Shown here one piece after another: positions 41,151-50,035 of a stretch of 55,675 bases of DNA. Position 1 is the first letter of the stretch, and the number at the start of each line of letters is the position of its first letter. This stretch comes from Planctomycetota bacterium (GTDB taxonomy: Bacteria; Planctomycetota; Phycisphaerae; Phycisphaerales; UBA1924). The translations under genes and the position numbers were made by a program. The stretch spans positions 1 through 55,675 of the forward strand of contig JAJRPN010000024.1 of assembly GCA_024280755.1 (NCBI GenBank), read 5' to 3'. The notes under the pieces are model-generated. The model made no database searches. It worked only from the letters and a program-made list of their open reading frames with translations, and was not told the origin of the DNA.

Positions 41151-43997
41151 ATGCTTCGGATGAACATGATCTCATCCGCTCAGCAAGCGATGGATTACTT
41201 CCGTCGTGCCCTGAGCCCCGGTGAGTACTACGCACACGCACGATCACTTGAACAAGAACGCGTCGGAAGTTGGGGTGGGCAACTCGCTCAGCGGCTCGAT
41301 ATCCACGGCGATGTGGGCAAGACTGCCTTCGACCATCTTTGCCAAAACCTGCACCCCGTGACGGGGAACCGGCTCACCCAGAAGATGGCCCCCAATCGGC
41401 GGGTTGGGTATGACATCAACTTCCATGTGCCCAAGAGTGTTTCCCTTGCTGTTGAGCTTGGTGGGGATGATCGCATTGTCGATAGCTTCCGCGAGGCGGT
41501 GCGTGAGACTATGCAAGAGATGGAGCAGGATGTGCACACCCGCGTCCGCAAGGGCGGGGCGGATACCACTCGGCAGACGGGCAGCATTGCCTGGGCCGAG
41601 TTTGTACACTTTACTGCTCGACCTGTGGGCGGCTCGCCCGATCCACACCTGCATTCCCACAACATCGTGTTCAATGCTACCTGGGATGAGGTGGAGCAGC
41701 AGTACAAGGCAGCAGACCTGGGGTTGTTGATGCGGGATGCTCCGTATTTTCAGGCGGTGTTTCATGCACGGCTTAAGACCAAGATCGCGGAGCTTGGCTA
41801 TCGGGTTGAACGCCGGGGCAAGGGCTGGGAGATTGCCGGTGTGCCCGAGCGGATGATCAAGGCGTTCAGCCGTCGTACCCAAGAGATTGAACAACTGGCC
41901 AAGGATCGAGGAATCAAAGACCCTGTGAAGAAAGCCGATCTTGGAGCACATACGAGAGAGAACAAGATGGACGATCTGTCCATGGATCAACTCCGATCAC
42001 GGTGGCGTGTTCAGGCTGGCGGTGATGACCTCAAACACATGGGCACCGTGATTGGTCGTGCCCAGATAGGCAATATCCAGATTGATGATCCTGAGCAACA
42101 ACTGGATCGGGCATTGCAGGCGGCACTGGATCATATCATGACCCGGCGATCTGCTGTGAGGAATAGAGACCTGATCGCCGAGACCCTGACACTGACCACC
42201 GGCGGTGTGCTGCCAGCGGATGTCGAACGCAGGATTAGTAAGATGATCGAAGCCGGCGAACTCCATCAGGGATCATGGGAGGGCGAGCCATTGCTGGTGA
42301 CCCCGGAGGTCTATCAGCAAGAGCAAGATATGCTGGCCATGATTCACGATGGCAACAACAAATACATGCCGTTGGTCGCTGGGCACCAGATTATCGATCA
42401 ACAACTCTCTGTGGAACAACGAATCGCCGTCGAGCATGTGCTCGGCTCTACCGATATGCTGGCGATGATTCGCGGGCGTGCCGGCGTGGGCAAGACCAAG
42501 CTGATGCATGAGGTAGTTGGTGCGTTGGAATCGAAAGGCATCAAGGTACAGCCCGTCGCCATTGGTGCGAAGATCACCGATGAGGTGTTGCGGAAAGATG
42601 GATTCAAGAATGCCGTCACCGTGGCCAAGTGGCTGCACGATGAGACACTGCAGAAGCGTATCAGGGGCGGTGTGCTGTGGGTGGATGAAGCTGGCCAAGT
42701 AGGCGTGCCTGACTTGGACAGGATTCTGAGACTTGCTCAGAAACTCGAATGTCGTGTGTTGCTTACTGGCGATACCGCCCAGCATCACGCTGTGCAACGC
42801 GGCGATGCCATGAAGATCATCGAGACCTTCGGGCATGTGATCCCCGCAGAAGTCCGCACCATCCGTCGGCAACGCTGCGAACAATACCGCGAGGCGTGCA
42901 GTTTGTTGTCAGACGGCAAGATCGTCCACGGCTTTGCCGAGCTTGAGAAGATGGGATCGATCAAGGAGATTCAGGATCACATCTGGACTGGCGAACAATC
43001 CAACGAGCGAGCGAGGTACCTGGCGAGTGTGTATCTTGAATCGGCGAAGCGTGGTCGGGATGCGATGGTGATCTCGCCCACCCATGCCGAGGGCAACGAG
43101 GTCACGAAATACATACGCCAATCACTCAAAGACCATGAGAAGATCGGTACCCGAGAGAAGAAGGTCACCAAGCTGCAACCAAGGCAACTAACTGATCCAC
43201 AGAAGACCGATGCGGCCATATATCGTACTGGTGACATTATCGAGTTTTCACAAAGTGTGAGGGGTGGCACCAGAAGAGGCGACCGTGCCGAGGTCACCCA
43301 TGCCAACGACGAACGGGTCAAGGCCAAACGCCAGCGTGATGGCGTGTCGTTCACTGTGCCATTGGATCATCCAAAGCGGATCGAGGTCTATGAGCAAAAG
43401 GAGATCGGATTAGTCAAGGGCGATCAGGTCCGCTTCACCAAGAACGGCAATACCCAGGACAAGAAGCACAAGGTCTTGAATGGCAGCAACTACACACTCG
43501 ATCGTGTGGGTCGTGATGGCACCATGCACCTTGAAAACGGCTGGAAGATCGACAAAGACTTCGGCCATATCAACTACGGGTATTGTGTGACAAGTCATGC
43601 GGCAGAGGGTGCCACTTCTGATCTGGTGATTATCGCACAATCGGCGATGTCGTCAGGTGCCAGCAGTGCCCAACAGTTTTATACCTCGGCGACTCGTGGC
43701 CGTGACGGTGTGCTGATCGTCACCGATGATAAAGACCGACTCCGCGAATGGGTACAGAAGGACGCATCAAGAGTCAGTGCCATGCAGGCGATGGATCACA
43801 AGCCGGTAAACACGCGGTCATTGAAGCCAACAAGAGAGGTTGTTCGTGATGAGATGAATAAGGAGATTGCAAGCCGTGCCCGTGCTCACGAACAGAGCAA
43901 GGTTGATCGTCAAGTATGGCGTGAACAATCACGCGAGCACAGCTTAGGTCGAAACAGAGATATAGATCGAGATTGGAGCATGGAACGCGATGGTTGA
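41151..43997 (+). CDS. MobF-family relaxase-helicase (TrwC/TraI type)
   Basis: A 948-aa conjugative relaxase. The N-terminal TrwC domain has candidate nucleophile tyrosines in QAMDYFRRALSPGEYYAHA, VGYDINFHVPKSVSLA, and the metal-binding His cluster GGSPDPHLHSHNIVFN near residue 165. The second half is an SF1 helicase: Walker A IRGRAGVGKTKL (about 441-452), VLWVDEAGQVGV (Walker B), RVLLTGDTAQHHAV, and motif VI-like SHAAEGATSD and YTSATRGRDGV. The enzyme nicks oriT, stays bound to the 5' end and unwinds the strand. An AGGAA lies eight bases before the ATG. No type IV secretion or coupling-protein gene is in the window, so the element can only be mobilised unless those lie elsewhere. Confidence 0.92.
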   Translation: MLRMNMISSAQQAMDYFRRALSPGEYYAHARSLEQERVGSWGGQLAQRLDIHGDVGKTAFDHLCQNLHPVTGNRLTQKMAPNRRVGYDINFHVPKSVSLAVELGGDDRIVDSFREAVRETMQEMEQDVHTRVRKGGADTTRQTGSIAWAEFVHFTARPVGGSPDPHLHSHNIVFNATWDEVEQQYKAADLGLLMRDAPYFQAVFHARLKTKIAELGYRVERRGKGWEIAGVPERMIKAFSRRTQEIEQLAKDRGIKDPVKKADLGAHTRENKMDDLSMDQLRSRWRVQAGGDDLKHMGTVIGRAQIGNIQIDDPEQQLDRALQAALDHIMTRRSAVRNRDLIAETLTLTTGGVLPADVERRISKMIEAGELHQGSWEGEPLLVTPEVYQQEQDMLAMIHDGNNKYMPLVAGHQIIDQQLSVEQRIAVEHVLGSTDMLAMIRGRAGVGKTKLMHEVVGALESKGIKVQPVAIGAKITDEVLRKDGFKNAVTVAKWLHDETLQKRIRGGVLWVDEAGQVGVPDLDRILRLAQKLECRVLLTGDTAQHHAVQRGDAMKIIETFGHVIPAEVRTIRRQRCEQYREACSLLSDGKIVHGFAELEKMGSIKEIQDHIWTGEQSNERARYLASVYLESAKRGRDAMVISPTHAEGNEVTKYIRQSLKDHEKIGTREKKVTKLQPRQLTDPQKTDAAIYRTGDIIEFSQSVRGGTRRGDRAEVTHANDERVKAKRQRDGVSFTVPLDHPKRIEVYEQKEIGLVKGDQVRFTKNGNTQDKKHKVLNGSNYTLDRVGRDGTMHLENGWKIDKDFGHINYGYCVTSHAAEGATSDLVIIAQSAMSSGASSAQQFYTSATRGRDGVLIVTDDKDRLREWVQKDASRVSAMQAMDHKPVNTRSLKPTREVVRDEMNKEIASRARAHEQSKVDRQVWREQSREHSLGRNRDIDRDWSMERDG

Positions 43998-44349
43998 ACA
44001 AACAGGGCTTGAACAATACCTGCGACCATCGGTGAAGAAGTCACCCAAGTCCCAAGAGACCAATCGGGCGATTATGCTTGATGTGCATTTACAGAACAAC
44101 GAGCAGATCGCCTATTCATATTCACTGCTCACCAAAGTGCGTATGAACCGCAAGCGGATCATCGCCGAGTTTGTGCCAGGCAAGGTGATCATCGAGGGCG
44201 TGTGCTTGGAGTCACTGTATCGTGCTTTGATCCAGCACCGTGCCCGCATGGTGAGGATCACCGATGATGGGCGATCATTCGCAGCCAACGGAATCAGGCC
44301 CACCGAGCCGATCATTACCGGAATCCAAGTAGAGGATTCCGGCGGATGA
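43990..44349 (+). CDS. Hypothetical protein overlapping the relaxase gene
   Basis: Not recognised. A 119-aa basic protein whose ATG lies eight bases before the relaxase stop, so the two are translationally coupled. It reads SLLTKVRMNRKRIIAEFVPGKVIIEGVCLESLYRALIQHRARMVRITDDG, a compact alpha/beta pattern with many Arg/Lys. Coupling to the relaxase suggests a transfer accessory protein or a DNA-binding partner. Convergent with the 44356-44664 gene, six bases away. Confidence 0.55.
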   Translation: MVEQTGLEQYLRPSVKKSPKSQETNRAIMLDVHLQNNEQIAYSYSLLTKVRMNRKRIIAEFVPGKVIIEGVCLESLYRALIQHRARMVRITDDGRSFAANGIRPTEPIITGIQVEDSGG

Positions 44350-44355
44350 TGTGAT

Positions 44356-44664
44356 TTATGATTTCATCTTCGCCGTCAGCTCAACAATCTTGCGTCTTGC
44401 AACTTCAAGCAATGGGATGAGCTTTTCGATCTCATGGAGTTCAAGCTGGTCGATATATTTGTAATCGACACTCTCGCCATCATTTGAGTGTGCGGTCATA
44501 TACAGGCCACAGACAGGTGCTGCGTTGAACGGCATGTTTTCACGGATAAAGGCAGTATGATGGTGCCCTTGAAACCCTTTGCTCACCTCATCGTGCGGGA
44601 TTTCATCATCGGTGAGTGTATGGATATTCTTCATGAGTTGGGATATTGGGGTATTTTCTAACAT
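44356..44664 (-). CDS. Small acidic protein of the ArdC operon
   Basis: Not recognised. 102 aa, acidic; it begins MLENTPISQLMKNIHTLTDD, has a His-rich spot (QGHHHTAF), and ends in a helix YIDQLELHEIEKLIPLLEVARR. It has a good ribosome site (GAAAGGAATAACACATG on the minus strand). It is the last gene of the minus-strand run and is preceded by structured element A (44683-44852), not directly by ArdC. Confidence 0.55.
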   Translation of the reverse strand: MLENTPISQLMKNIHTLTDDEIPHDEVSKGFQGHHHTAFIRENMPFNAAPVCGLYMTAHSNDGESVDYKYIDQLELHEIEKLIPLLEVARRKIVELTAKMKS

Positions 44665-44682
44665 GTGTTATTCCTTTCGTGT

Positions 44683-44852
44683 GTGTTGATCATGGCCCAT
44701 CGAGCCAGCGGGTGATGTGGTTGTGTCAAGGGAACAGCCGCCGTGCTTGCAACGGGGATCGGCTGCACAAGGCGAGCGCAGCGTAGCCGCGGAAGCCGAC
44801 GGCCCCTTGATCACAACCAAACCCAATGGCAGGGCCTGATCAGGATCAACAC
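44683..44852 (-). ncRNA. Structured element A, upstream of the 102-aa gene
   Basis: On the minus strand an outer stem GTGTTGATC/GATCAACAC (ends of this interval) encloses GGTTGTG/CACAACC and an 85-nt core (44726-44810). The core is closed by TCAAGGG/CCCTTGA. It holds GCCGTCGGCTTC, a variable hairpin, GCAGCCGATCCC, a second hairpin (CCGTTGCAAGCACGG) and CGGCTGTTC. The same layout recurs at 46647-46824 with compensatory changes. It could be a leader RNA or a DNA fold active as single strand during transfer. The type 'ncRNA' is a best guess. Confidence 0.65.
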
Positions 44853-44912
44853 CACTCTTAAAGAGGAACACCTGGCATGAAACATGCCACGCCAAGCATT
44901 CGGCATTGAGCA

Positions 44913-46328
44913 TCATCGCACCAGTTGCTTCGCATGGGTCAGGGCTGCTTGTGTTTCTGGTGAAGCACCATCTCCAAACAATAAAGTCTGTGCGGCTTTG
45001 CCTGGAATGAGTTTGACGGGTGGGCCACAGAGGATGTAGGTTTGCTTACCGCGAGTCACCGTCATGCCGTCGTAGAACCCGTTGGGATCATGTCGGGCGG
45101 CTTCTCCGCCGTCCTCACGGGTTCTCTTTTCGTATGTGGTGGCCGTGCGTGGGAATGCTTCTGGATGTACCAACCGGTAGGCCTGAATCCCGCTCCCTTT
45201 GCCACCAGTCATGATCCATTGCTGCCCTTTCCATGTGAATGGGTTCCGTACTGAGTTGTCGAAGGCGATCTTGTCGGCACTGTACGATGAGACGATGTCT
45301 CCCTCCCCGACGGTTTTTTCTTTCTGGTAGCAGAACTCACCCGGTGCGAAGCGGCTAAGTTCAAGCTCATGGACTTCAATCTCAGGCTTGGCAGCCTGAT
45401 TTTTATTGGCAACAAGTGGTATCGGGGGTTTCGGCGTGTTGTCGTTGCGGCTCGGACTTGGCCCATCGTTGCCGTCATGGTTATTGATCGCTTCGATAAT
45501 GGTGCAGGCGGTCTTTTGGATACGATCCAGTGAGGCCACCAGCGTTTCCTTGTTGCCGTCATAAAGTTGGATGTAGTCTGACGATGCCGACTTGGTATTA
45601 AGGCCCACCGAGTGCGACACCACAAAGGCCACCGCCTCGGCTTCAGTCTCACGCACCACCTTCGGTGGTCGTGCGGCCTTGTCAACATGCTTGCCCTGAT
45701 GAAGTAACTCATGTGCCCATTCGTGCACCAACACCGAGAATCGCTCGGCGTCGGATAATGAATCAACTATCTTGATGGTACCGCCATATGAAGTACCATC
45801 AGCACCATTGAGTGACTCCACTGTGCAGAGTTCAATGCCATGCGATTCAATAGCTGATTCAAGCTTGGCAAGGTGCAGGCCCGGATCACCATCGATTCGA
45901 TCAGGTTCAGGCAACGGCTCGCCCTCAGTCTGCGAGACATCGAATACATGAACGGCCCTGAATCTCACGATGGTATCATCATCTTCCAACTGTCTTGGCT
46001 TCTTCTTCGCATCCTTATCCCGAAAGATCATCGGTGCGATGATAACGATGCCCTTCTCGCCGCGTTTGACATTCCGATCCATGGTCTTCCATGTGCGGAA
46101 TCCAGCAACACGGCTGGCATCCGGGCACTGCCCCATGATGAGCATGACATTGCCAAAGCTGTACTTGTGAAACTTGGCGACGGTACTCAGGTAGGAAAGC
46201 AGGTGTTCACTCTTACCGGATTCAAGCTGCTGGATCAGTGTATCAACAGCATTTGAAACGGCCTCTCGGGCGGACTCGACCTTCGAGGCCGCATCGGGAA
46301 GTGTCCCGATGCGACTCGCGGTGGTCAT
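44913..46328 (-). CDS. ardC: ArdC-like anti-restriction protein
   Basis: A 471-aa protein. The N-terminal DUF1738/ArdC domain (KYSFGNVMLIMGQCPDASRVAGFRTW, then RNVKRGEKGIVIIAP) binds single-stranded DNA. A zincin-type metalloprotease domain carries VLVHEWAHELLHQG near residue 200 and the downstream Glu in ETEAEAVAFVV. A C-terminal approximately 180-residue extension (from about 290) is not in the core family. ArdC proteins protect incoming plasmid DNA from restriction and are usually in the leading region. It overlaps by four bases the upstream 99-aa gene; together they follow structured element B. Confidence 0.88.
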   Translation of the reverse strand: MTTASRIGTLPDAASKVESAREAVSNAVDTLIQQLESGKSEHLLSYLSTVAKFHKYSFGNVMLIMGQCPDASRVAGFRTWKTMDRNVKRGEKGIVIIAPMIFRDKDAKKKPRQLEDDDTIVRFRAVHVFDVSQTEGEPLPEPDRIDGDPGLHLAKLESAIESHGIELCTVESLNGADGTSYGGTIKIVDSLSDAERFSVLVHEWAHELLHQGKHVDKAARPPKVVRETEAEAVAFVVSHSVGLNTKSASSDYIQLYDGNKETLVASLDRIQKTACTIIEAINNHDGNDGPSPSRNDNTPKPPIPLVANKNQAAKPEIEVHELELSRFAPGEFCYQKEKTVGEGDIVSSYSADKIAFDNSVRNPFTWKGQQWIMTGGKGSGIQAYRLVHPEAFPRTATTYEKRTREDGGEAARHDPNGFYDGMTVTRGKQTYILCGPPVKLIPGKAAQTLLFGDGASPETQAALTHAKQLVR

Positions 46329-46624
46329 CGTACTGCGGCGGTGCGTTGTTGCACTTGAGCAGTGTTGCCTGTCGGTGCCTGGGCACGATCTTGCGACTGC
46401 GCTGATTGGATCAGGTCGTATGCTCGATCGGTCACCTTGGCCAGTACCAGCATGTCATCTCGTTGATACGAGGTGGTGGATTGCCAGTTGCCCTGTGCAT
46501 CACGGTAGCGTTTCTCGAAGGTGACACTGTAGTAATGACGACCCTCAGTATTGGTGTTTTGCCAAATCGCGGCGTGAATGGATCCAAGCTGGACTTTGTC
46601 GAATGGTTTTTTATTTGTAGACAT
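46325..46624 (-). CDS. Small plasmid-type protein upstream of ardC
   Basis: A 99-aa protein starting at 46624 (AAGGAG ten bases upstream). The pattern VQLGSIHAAIWQNTNTEGRHYYSVTFEKRYRD, then GNWQSTTSYQRDDMLVLAKVTDRAYDLI, matches small proteins I recall as common on plasmids next to ArdC or replication genes. A single-strand-binding or beta-barrel accessory role is sometimes suspected, but function is not established. An in-frame Met at 46708 lies inside structured element B and lacks a ribosome site, so it is rejected. Confidence 0.65.
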   Translation of the reverse strand: MSTNKKPFDKVQLGSIHAAIWQNTNTEGRHYYSVTFEKRYRDAQGNWQSTTSYQRDDMLVLAKVTDRAYDLIQSAQSQDRAQAPTGNTAQVQQRTAAVR

Positions 46625-46646
46625 ATTCTCGTACTCCTTGTTGTTT

Positions 46647-46824
46647 GTGTTGATCATGGCCCTGATCAGCCGGTACGCGCAGCGGGGATCAAGCGAACAG
46701 CCGCACACTCACAAGTGTGGGATCGGCTGCAGAAGCACTCATTTATGAGTGATCGAAGCCGACGGCCGCTTGAAACCAGCGAGCATCCCGGCAAGGGATT
46801 ACCATGAAGATCAACCACCAACAC
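46647..46824 (-). ncRNA. Structured element B, upstream of the ardC operon
   Basis: Same architecture as element A. The outer pairing uses GTTGATC/GATCAAC and CATGG/CCATG. The 85-nt core (46689-46773) is closed by TCAAGCG/CGCTTGA. GCCGTCGGCTTC and GCAGCCGATCCC are identical to A, and the two inner hairpins differ in sequence but keep their shape (CACTCATAAATGAGTG and CACACTTGTGAGTGTG). The G-C pair of A in the closing stem is C-G here. GGGCCATGATCAACACA is shared downstream of the core. Confidence 0.65.
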
Positions 46825-46871
46825 ATAGGAGTACAGAGGGTGTTGACAGGGAAGGTCGTCTAACATTCATA

Positions 46872-47921
46872 GTGGATCAATCTTCGTCCAAATATCAGAG
46901 TATCACTGTGAAACAGCTTGCAGACTGTTCACTGAAAGCAGACCAAGCGTCGCATTTTCCTCAGGCTCCGAGGCGGCTACTGTATCCTGACCATATCCTT
47001 TGGAAAATTGGCAATCGCGAGTACAAGCGACCGCTGACCGAAGTAATACTTGACATCCTTGCTGGGCACCTTAGAGACACGCTCGGTCAAAAGTGGGCCG
47101 AGCAACAGTTCTCGTTTCCAGAGGAAGAGCGTCATGTAGTTATGAAGTGGTGGCATAGTTTCTGCGAGTTACAAAGCCGATCTGCTGGACCAGATCATCG
47201 GCGAGGCCAGATATACAAGATCAAGCCGTCCGGGGACGCGATGGAGTTCATGTCGTTTGCTGATGATCTATGCCAGCTTCGGATGGCAGATAAGTTGTAC
47301 CCTAAGATGATCCATCGTTTGCGAAATCAAGCTGAGTTTCAAGGGGCACGGTATGAGTGTGCAATTGCAGCCTTGTTCATACGGAGTGGGTTCGAGATCA
47401 AATGGCAATCCGGCGTAGGCAAGAAGTGTGAGTTCGTGGCGTCTCACGAGAAGACAGGAGAGTCTATTGCAATTGAAGTCAAGAGCCGACGACGACCAGG
47501 CACACTTAACGAGGGTGGTCTGTGCCCGGATCACACCAATTTGTATGTTGATGTGAATCATCTGTACAAAAAAGCGATTGGACAATGCCCAAGGGATATG
47601 CCATGTGGCATATTCATTGATGTAAATCTGCCGTTTCAACCGTGTGTCAGCACCACCGGCGTGCCTTGGAAGGGTGGGGTTTCCAGGCTACTGAGTAAGC
47701 ATGAGGAACCAAAGCCTGATATGCCAGCAACAGAGACCTGTCTTGTTTTTACAAATTTCGGTTGGCATTACACCGGGAATAAACCTGCTAATGGATGGCA
47801 GCATGTGTCTACATTTCCGCAATATGTATTGAACCCATTGCAGAAACAGGATACTTTTGTTTCAATCCTGTGGGGAATCCATAACTATGGGCGAGTTCCA
47901 TCAGGCGGCTCACGCTTATGA
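46872..47921 (+). CDS. PD-(D/E)xK nuclease-like protein
   Basis: About 350 aa from the GTG at 46872; the start is uncertain because no ATG occurs early and an upstream in-frame ATG (46749) lies inside structured element B. Near the middle is ARYECAIAALFIRSGFEI, then GVGKKCEFVA and SIAIEVKSRR. This gives an E...E...ExK arrangement typical of the PD-(D/E)xK nuclease fold. The flanking parts are unassigned. It may be a restriction-like or repair-like nuclease. It begins the defence-like stretch just outside the mobilisation genes and is divergent from the ardC operon. Confidence 0.5.
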   Translation: MDQSSSKYQSITVKQLADCSLKADQASHFPQAPRRLLYPDHILWKIGNREYKRPLTEVILDILAGHLRDTLGQKWAEQQFSFPEEERHVVMKWWHSFCELQSRSAGPDHRRGQIYKIKPSGDAMEFMSFADDLCQLRMADKLYPKMIHRLRNQAEFQGARYECAIAALFIRSGFEIKWQSGVGKKCEFVASHEKTGESIAIEVKSRRRPGTLNEGGLCPDHTNLYVDVNHLYKKAIGQCPRDMPCGIFIDVNLPFQPCVSTTGVPWKGGVSRLLSKHEEPKPDMPATETCLVFTNFGWHYTGNKPANGWQHVSTFPQYVLNPLQKQDTFVSILWGIHNYGRVPSGGSRL

Positions 47922-48028
47922 TGGTGACTCGATTGGCGAAGACGAAAATAGTCTTCAGCTATCAACGCATTCCAGCAGCCCTTGATTGATTGACATGTTG
48001 GTTTTACAAGATGCGAGTCCATAAATCA

Positions 48029-48934
48029 TCAAGGCTGCATCTGCTTTGCAGTGGTGCCGACAAGACAAACGGATGCCCAATGTGCTGCATGGGCATCTTG
48101 GAGGTCAATAGATACAGCACCATAGCGAATAGACGGATTGCATTGAATTAGTGGAATCCACTTGGAATTTATTTTCTTTAACCCAACTAGATATGCCTGT
48201 GTTGCCAATTTTTCAAGATCATGAGTGCGGGGATAGTTTGATCCCTGTTCTGAGATAAAAGTTTTAAGGCATTTCTCTGCTGCTTGCAATGAGGACCATT
48301 TTGATAGACCGAGATGATGACTGGAATTGCTCTCAATATGCTCAACTGCAATATCGAGATCGCAAAGTACTTCTTGGCACATACCCTTTGGCAATACTGT
48401 GGACAGTGCTTGCATATGGAGAAATCCTTCAATAAATGCCGTTCCTATTTGGCGCTGTTCTTGCTCGGAGAATGAACGCCGTACTTTTGGAGGTAGCTTA
48501 TTGATCAAATCCAAGATGTTTACAACGGGAACCTCAGGTTTGCCAATCCCGGTTCCACCTTGCTGCTGGGTCTGAATCGTGTCCACAATAAATCTGACAG
48601 TCCCTAGAACCATTGGGTACTGCACGACCCAAGGCTCAGATCGAATCATCAAAACAACTCGCCCTGGTCCAAAGTCCATTTTTAGCTTTGAATCATAGTT
48701 TTGGGCATACCAGTTGAACAGCCGTAGGCTCATATCATCGCCTACGAACACGCCTGGTTCCGGCTCTCCCCCGGTAGTCACCATTCGAAGGCCAAGGTTT
48801 AATGCACGAGATACTTCAAGAAATGCTCGTAGCGGCCTTTGGGCAGGTTGTGCCCCATGTTCCCGCAGGTAATCATCCACAGTTCGCATCATTTGCTCAA
48901 ACTCATCTTCACTCTTTGGATGTTGAATGCTCAA
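48029..48934 (-). CDS. HEPN-domain protein
   Basis: A 301-aa protein. The N-terminal 190 residues are unassigned (FLEVSRALNLGLRMVTTGGEPEPGVFV...). The C-terminal part resembles a HEPN helical domain: KWSSLQAAEKCLKTFISEQG, then YPRTHDLEKLATQAYLVG, the usual 'QAaEkxLK' and 'HdL..L' helices. The RNase motif RxxxxH of toxic HEPN proteins is not clear. YPRTHDLEKL is more like the substrate-binding MNT-associated HEPN group. It is divergent from the TIR-like gene, with 133 bp between their starts. Confidence 0.5.
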   Translation of the reverse strand: MSIQHPKSEDEFEQMMRTVDDYLREHGAQPAQRPLRAFLEVSRALNLGLRMVTTGGEPEPGVFVGDDMSLRLFNWYAQNYDSKLKMDFGPGRVVLMIRSEPWVVQYPMVLGTVRFIVDTIQTQQQGGTGIGKPEVPVVNILDLINKLPPKVRRSFSEQEQRQIGTAFIEGFLHMQALSTVLPKGMCQEVLCDLDIAVEHIESNSSHHLGLSKWSSLQAAEKCLKTFISEQGSNYPRTHDLEKLATQAYLVGLKKINSKWIPLIQCNPSIRYGAVSIDLQDAHAAHWASVCLVGTTAKQMQP

Positions 48935-49067
48935 TTTTGAAATGACGGACTCCTTTCAAGCTATTCGCCGTCGATCGGGAGGGATTTGTACTATTGCAGC
49001 CCTAAACATTTACAGCCAAAGCCGAGTGATTGTAGTTGGAATGCTAGTAGAGGGGTACCATTGCTCC
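48935..49067. promoter_or_regulatory. Divergent promoter region between HEPN and TIR genes
   Basis: 133 bp that must drive the HEPN gene leftward and the TIR gene rightward. GAGGGG (near 49051) is the likely ribosome site of the TIR gene. No clear -10/-35 pair stands out. Confidence 0.3.
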
Positions 49068-49928
49068 ATGCCAGAGTTAGACCAGCGAACACAGTTGAAA
49101 AGACAAAAGGATAAACTTATTGATGAAATCGATATCCTAGTACAAAAAGGAAGGCGAGTCATTGACAAGGCTGAAGACAACCGGCTTGAGCTGCCGGAGT
49201 ATAAGCGGAAGTTCCAGAGTTGGGTCGAATTAGGCAACCGATTATTGGAGCGGTCATTTACAACAGACGAGTTTGCGGGTTTTATTTTATCGGGCCCAGT
49301 GGTGAAAGTGAGTTTGCATGGGCTTCAAATCAATCGCCATTGGGAAGAAAGGCGTGTGGTTTCTGATCGATTTAGGAACAGTATAGAAAAGCTTTCCAGT
49401 GTGAAGGAGCAGCTCTGCTACTTTGATGAACCAAAGGTCGTCGGATTTCCGGATAACATCAGTTTTGTCTTTGACCTGAACAAGGTTTTTATTGTGCATG
49501 GGCGAGATGGGGCGGCACAGCATGAAACAGCAAGGCTCGTAGAGCGTTTGGGTCTCGAAGCAATCGTTTTACATGAGAAGCCGAATCAGGGTCAAACAAT
49601 TATTGAGAAACTGATTCAAAATGGTAACGGGCCAGGCTTTGCTATCGTGCTTCTTACTCCAGATGATCTCGGTCATCTACAGGGTAAGCCAGAGAATGCA
49701 CGGCCAAGGGCACGGCAAAATGTAGTTTTCGAACTCGGATTTTTTATTGCGAAATTAGGACGATCAAGGGTTTGCGCCTTGGTAAAAGGTGATTTGGAGA
49801 TTCCAAACGATATCAGCGGGGTCGTCTACATACCTATGGATGAAGCTGGCGGGTGGAAAGTTGCAGTCGCAAAGGAGCTTTCTGCAGCAGGGTTCGCTAT
49901 TGATTTAAATTTGTTGAAAGCTTTTTAA
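49068..49928 (+). CDS. TIR-like nucleotide-binding protein, CAP12/Pycsar-effector family
   Basis: 286 aa from the Met at 49068. The first 135 residues are helical with a coiled coil (RTQLKRQKDKLIDEIDIL). From about residue 138 is the PF10137-type TIR domain: NKVFIVHGRDGAAQHETARLVERL, VLHEKPNQGQTIIEKL, FAIVLLTPDDLG, and RARQNVVFELGFFIAKLGRSRV with the conserved catalytic Glu. The family end VYIPMDEAGGWKVAVAKEL is present. Members cleave NAD+ when activated by cyclic nucleotides or STING in anti-phage systems. No cyclase gene is adjacent, so the activating signal is unclear. An in-frame ATG at 48927 would overlap the HEPN start and lacks a ribosome site. Confidence 0.85.
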   Translation: MPELDQRTQLKRQKDKLIDEIDILVQKGRRVIDKAEDNRLELPEYKRKFQSWVELGNRLLERSFTTDEFAGFILSGPVVKVSLHGLQINRHWEERRVVSDRFRNSIEKLSSVKEQLCYFDEPKVVGFPDNISFVFDLNKVFIVHGRDGAAQHETARLVERLGLEAIVLHEKPNQGQTIIEKLIQNGNGPGFAIVLLTPDDLGHLQGKPENARPRARQNVVFELGFFIAKLGRSRVCALVKGDLEIPNDISGVVYIPMDEAGGWKVAVAKELSAAGFAIDLNLLKAF

Positions 49929-50035
49929 AAATTCCAACAGATTGTTGATGTAGATTCGGGGTTGCCTCTTTCTCCGATTACAAACACAATACAGATTCAT
50001 TGACTAAAAATAAGTAGCTTGGATTTGAGAAGAGC

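Noticed and set aside
44668..44916. 82-aa minus-strand gene
   Set aside because: It lies across structured element A, has no family match, and its frame is a by-product of the folded sequence.
48029..48934. Toxic RNase HEPN with MNT antitoxin
   Set aside because: No clear RxxxxH motif and no adjacent nucleotidyltransferase gene.
48927..49067. N-terminal extension of the TIR protein from 48927
   Set aside because: It would overlap the divergent HEPN start and has no ribosome site, whereas 49068 has one and the coiled coil begins there.
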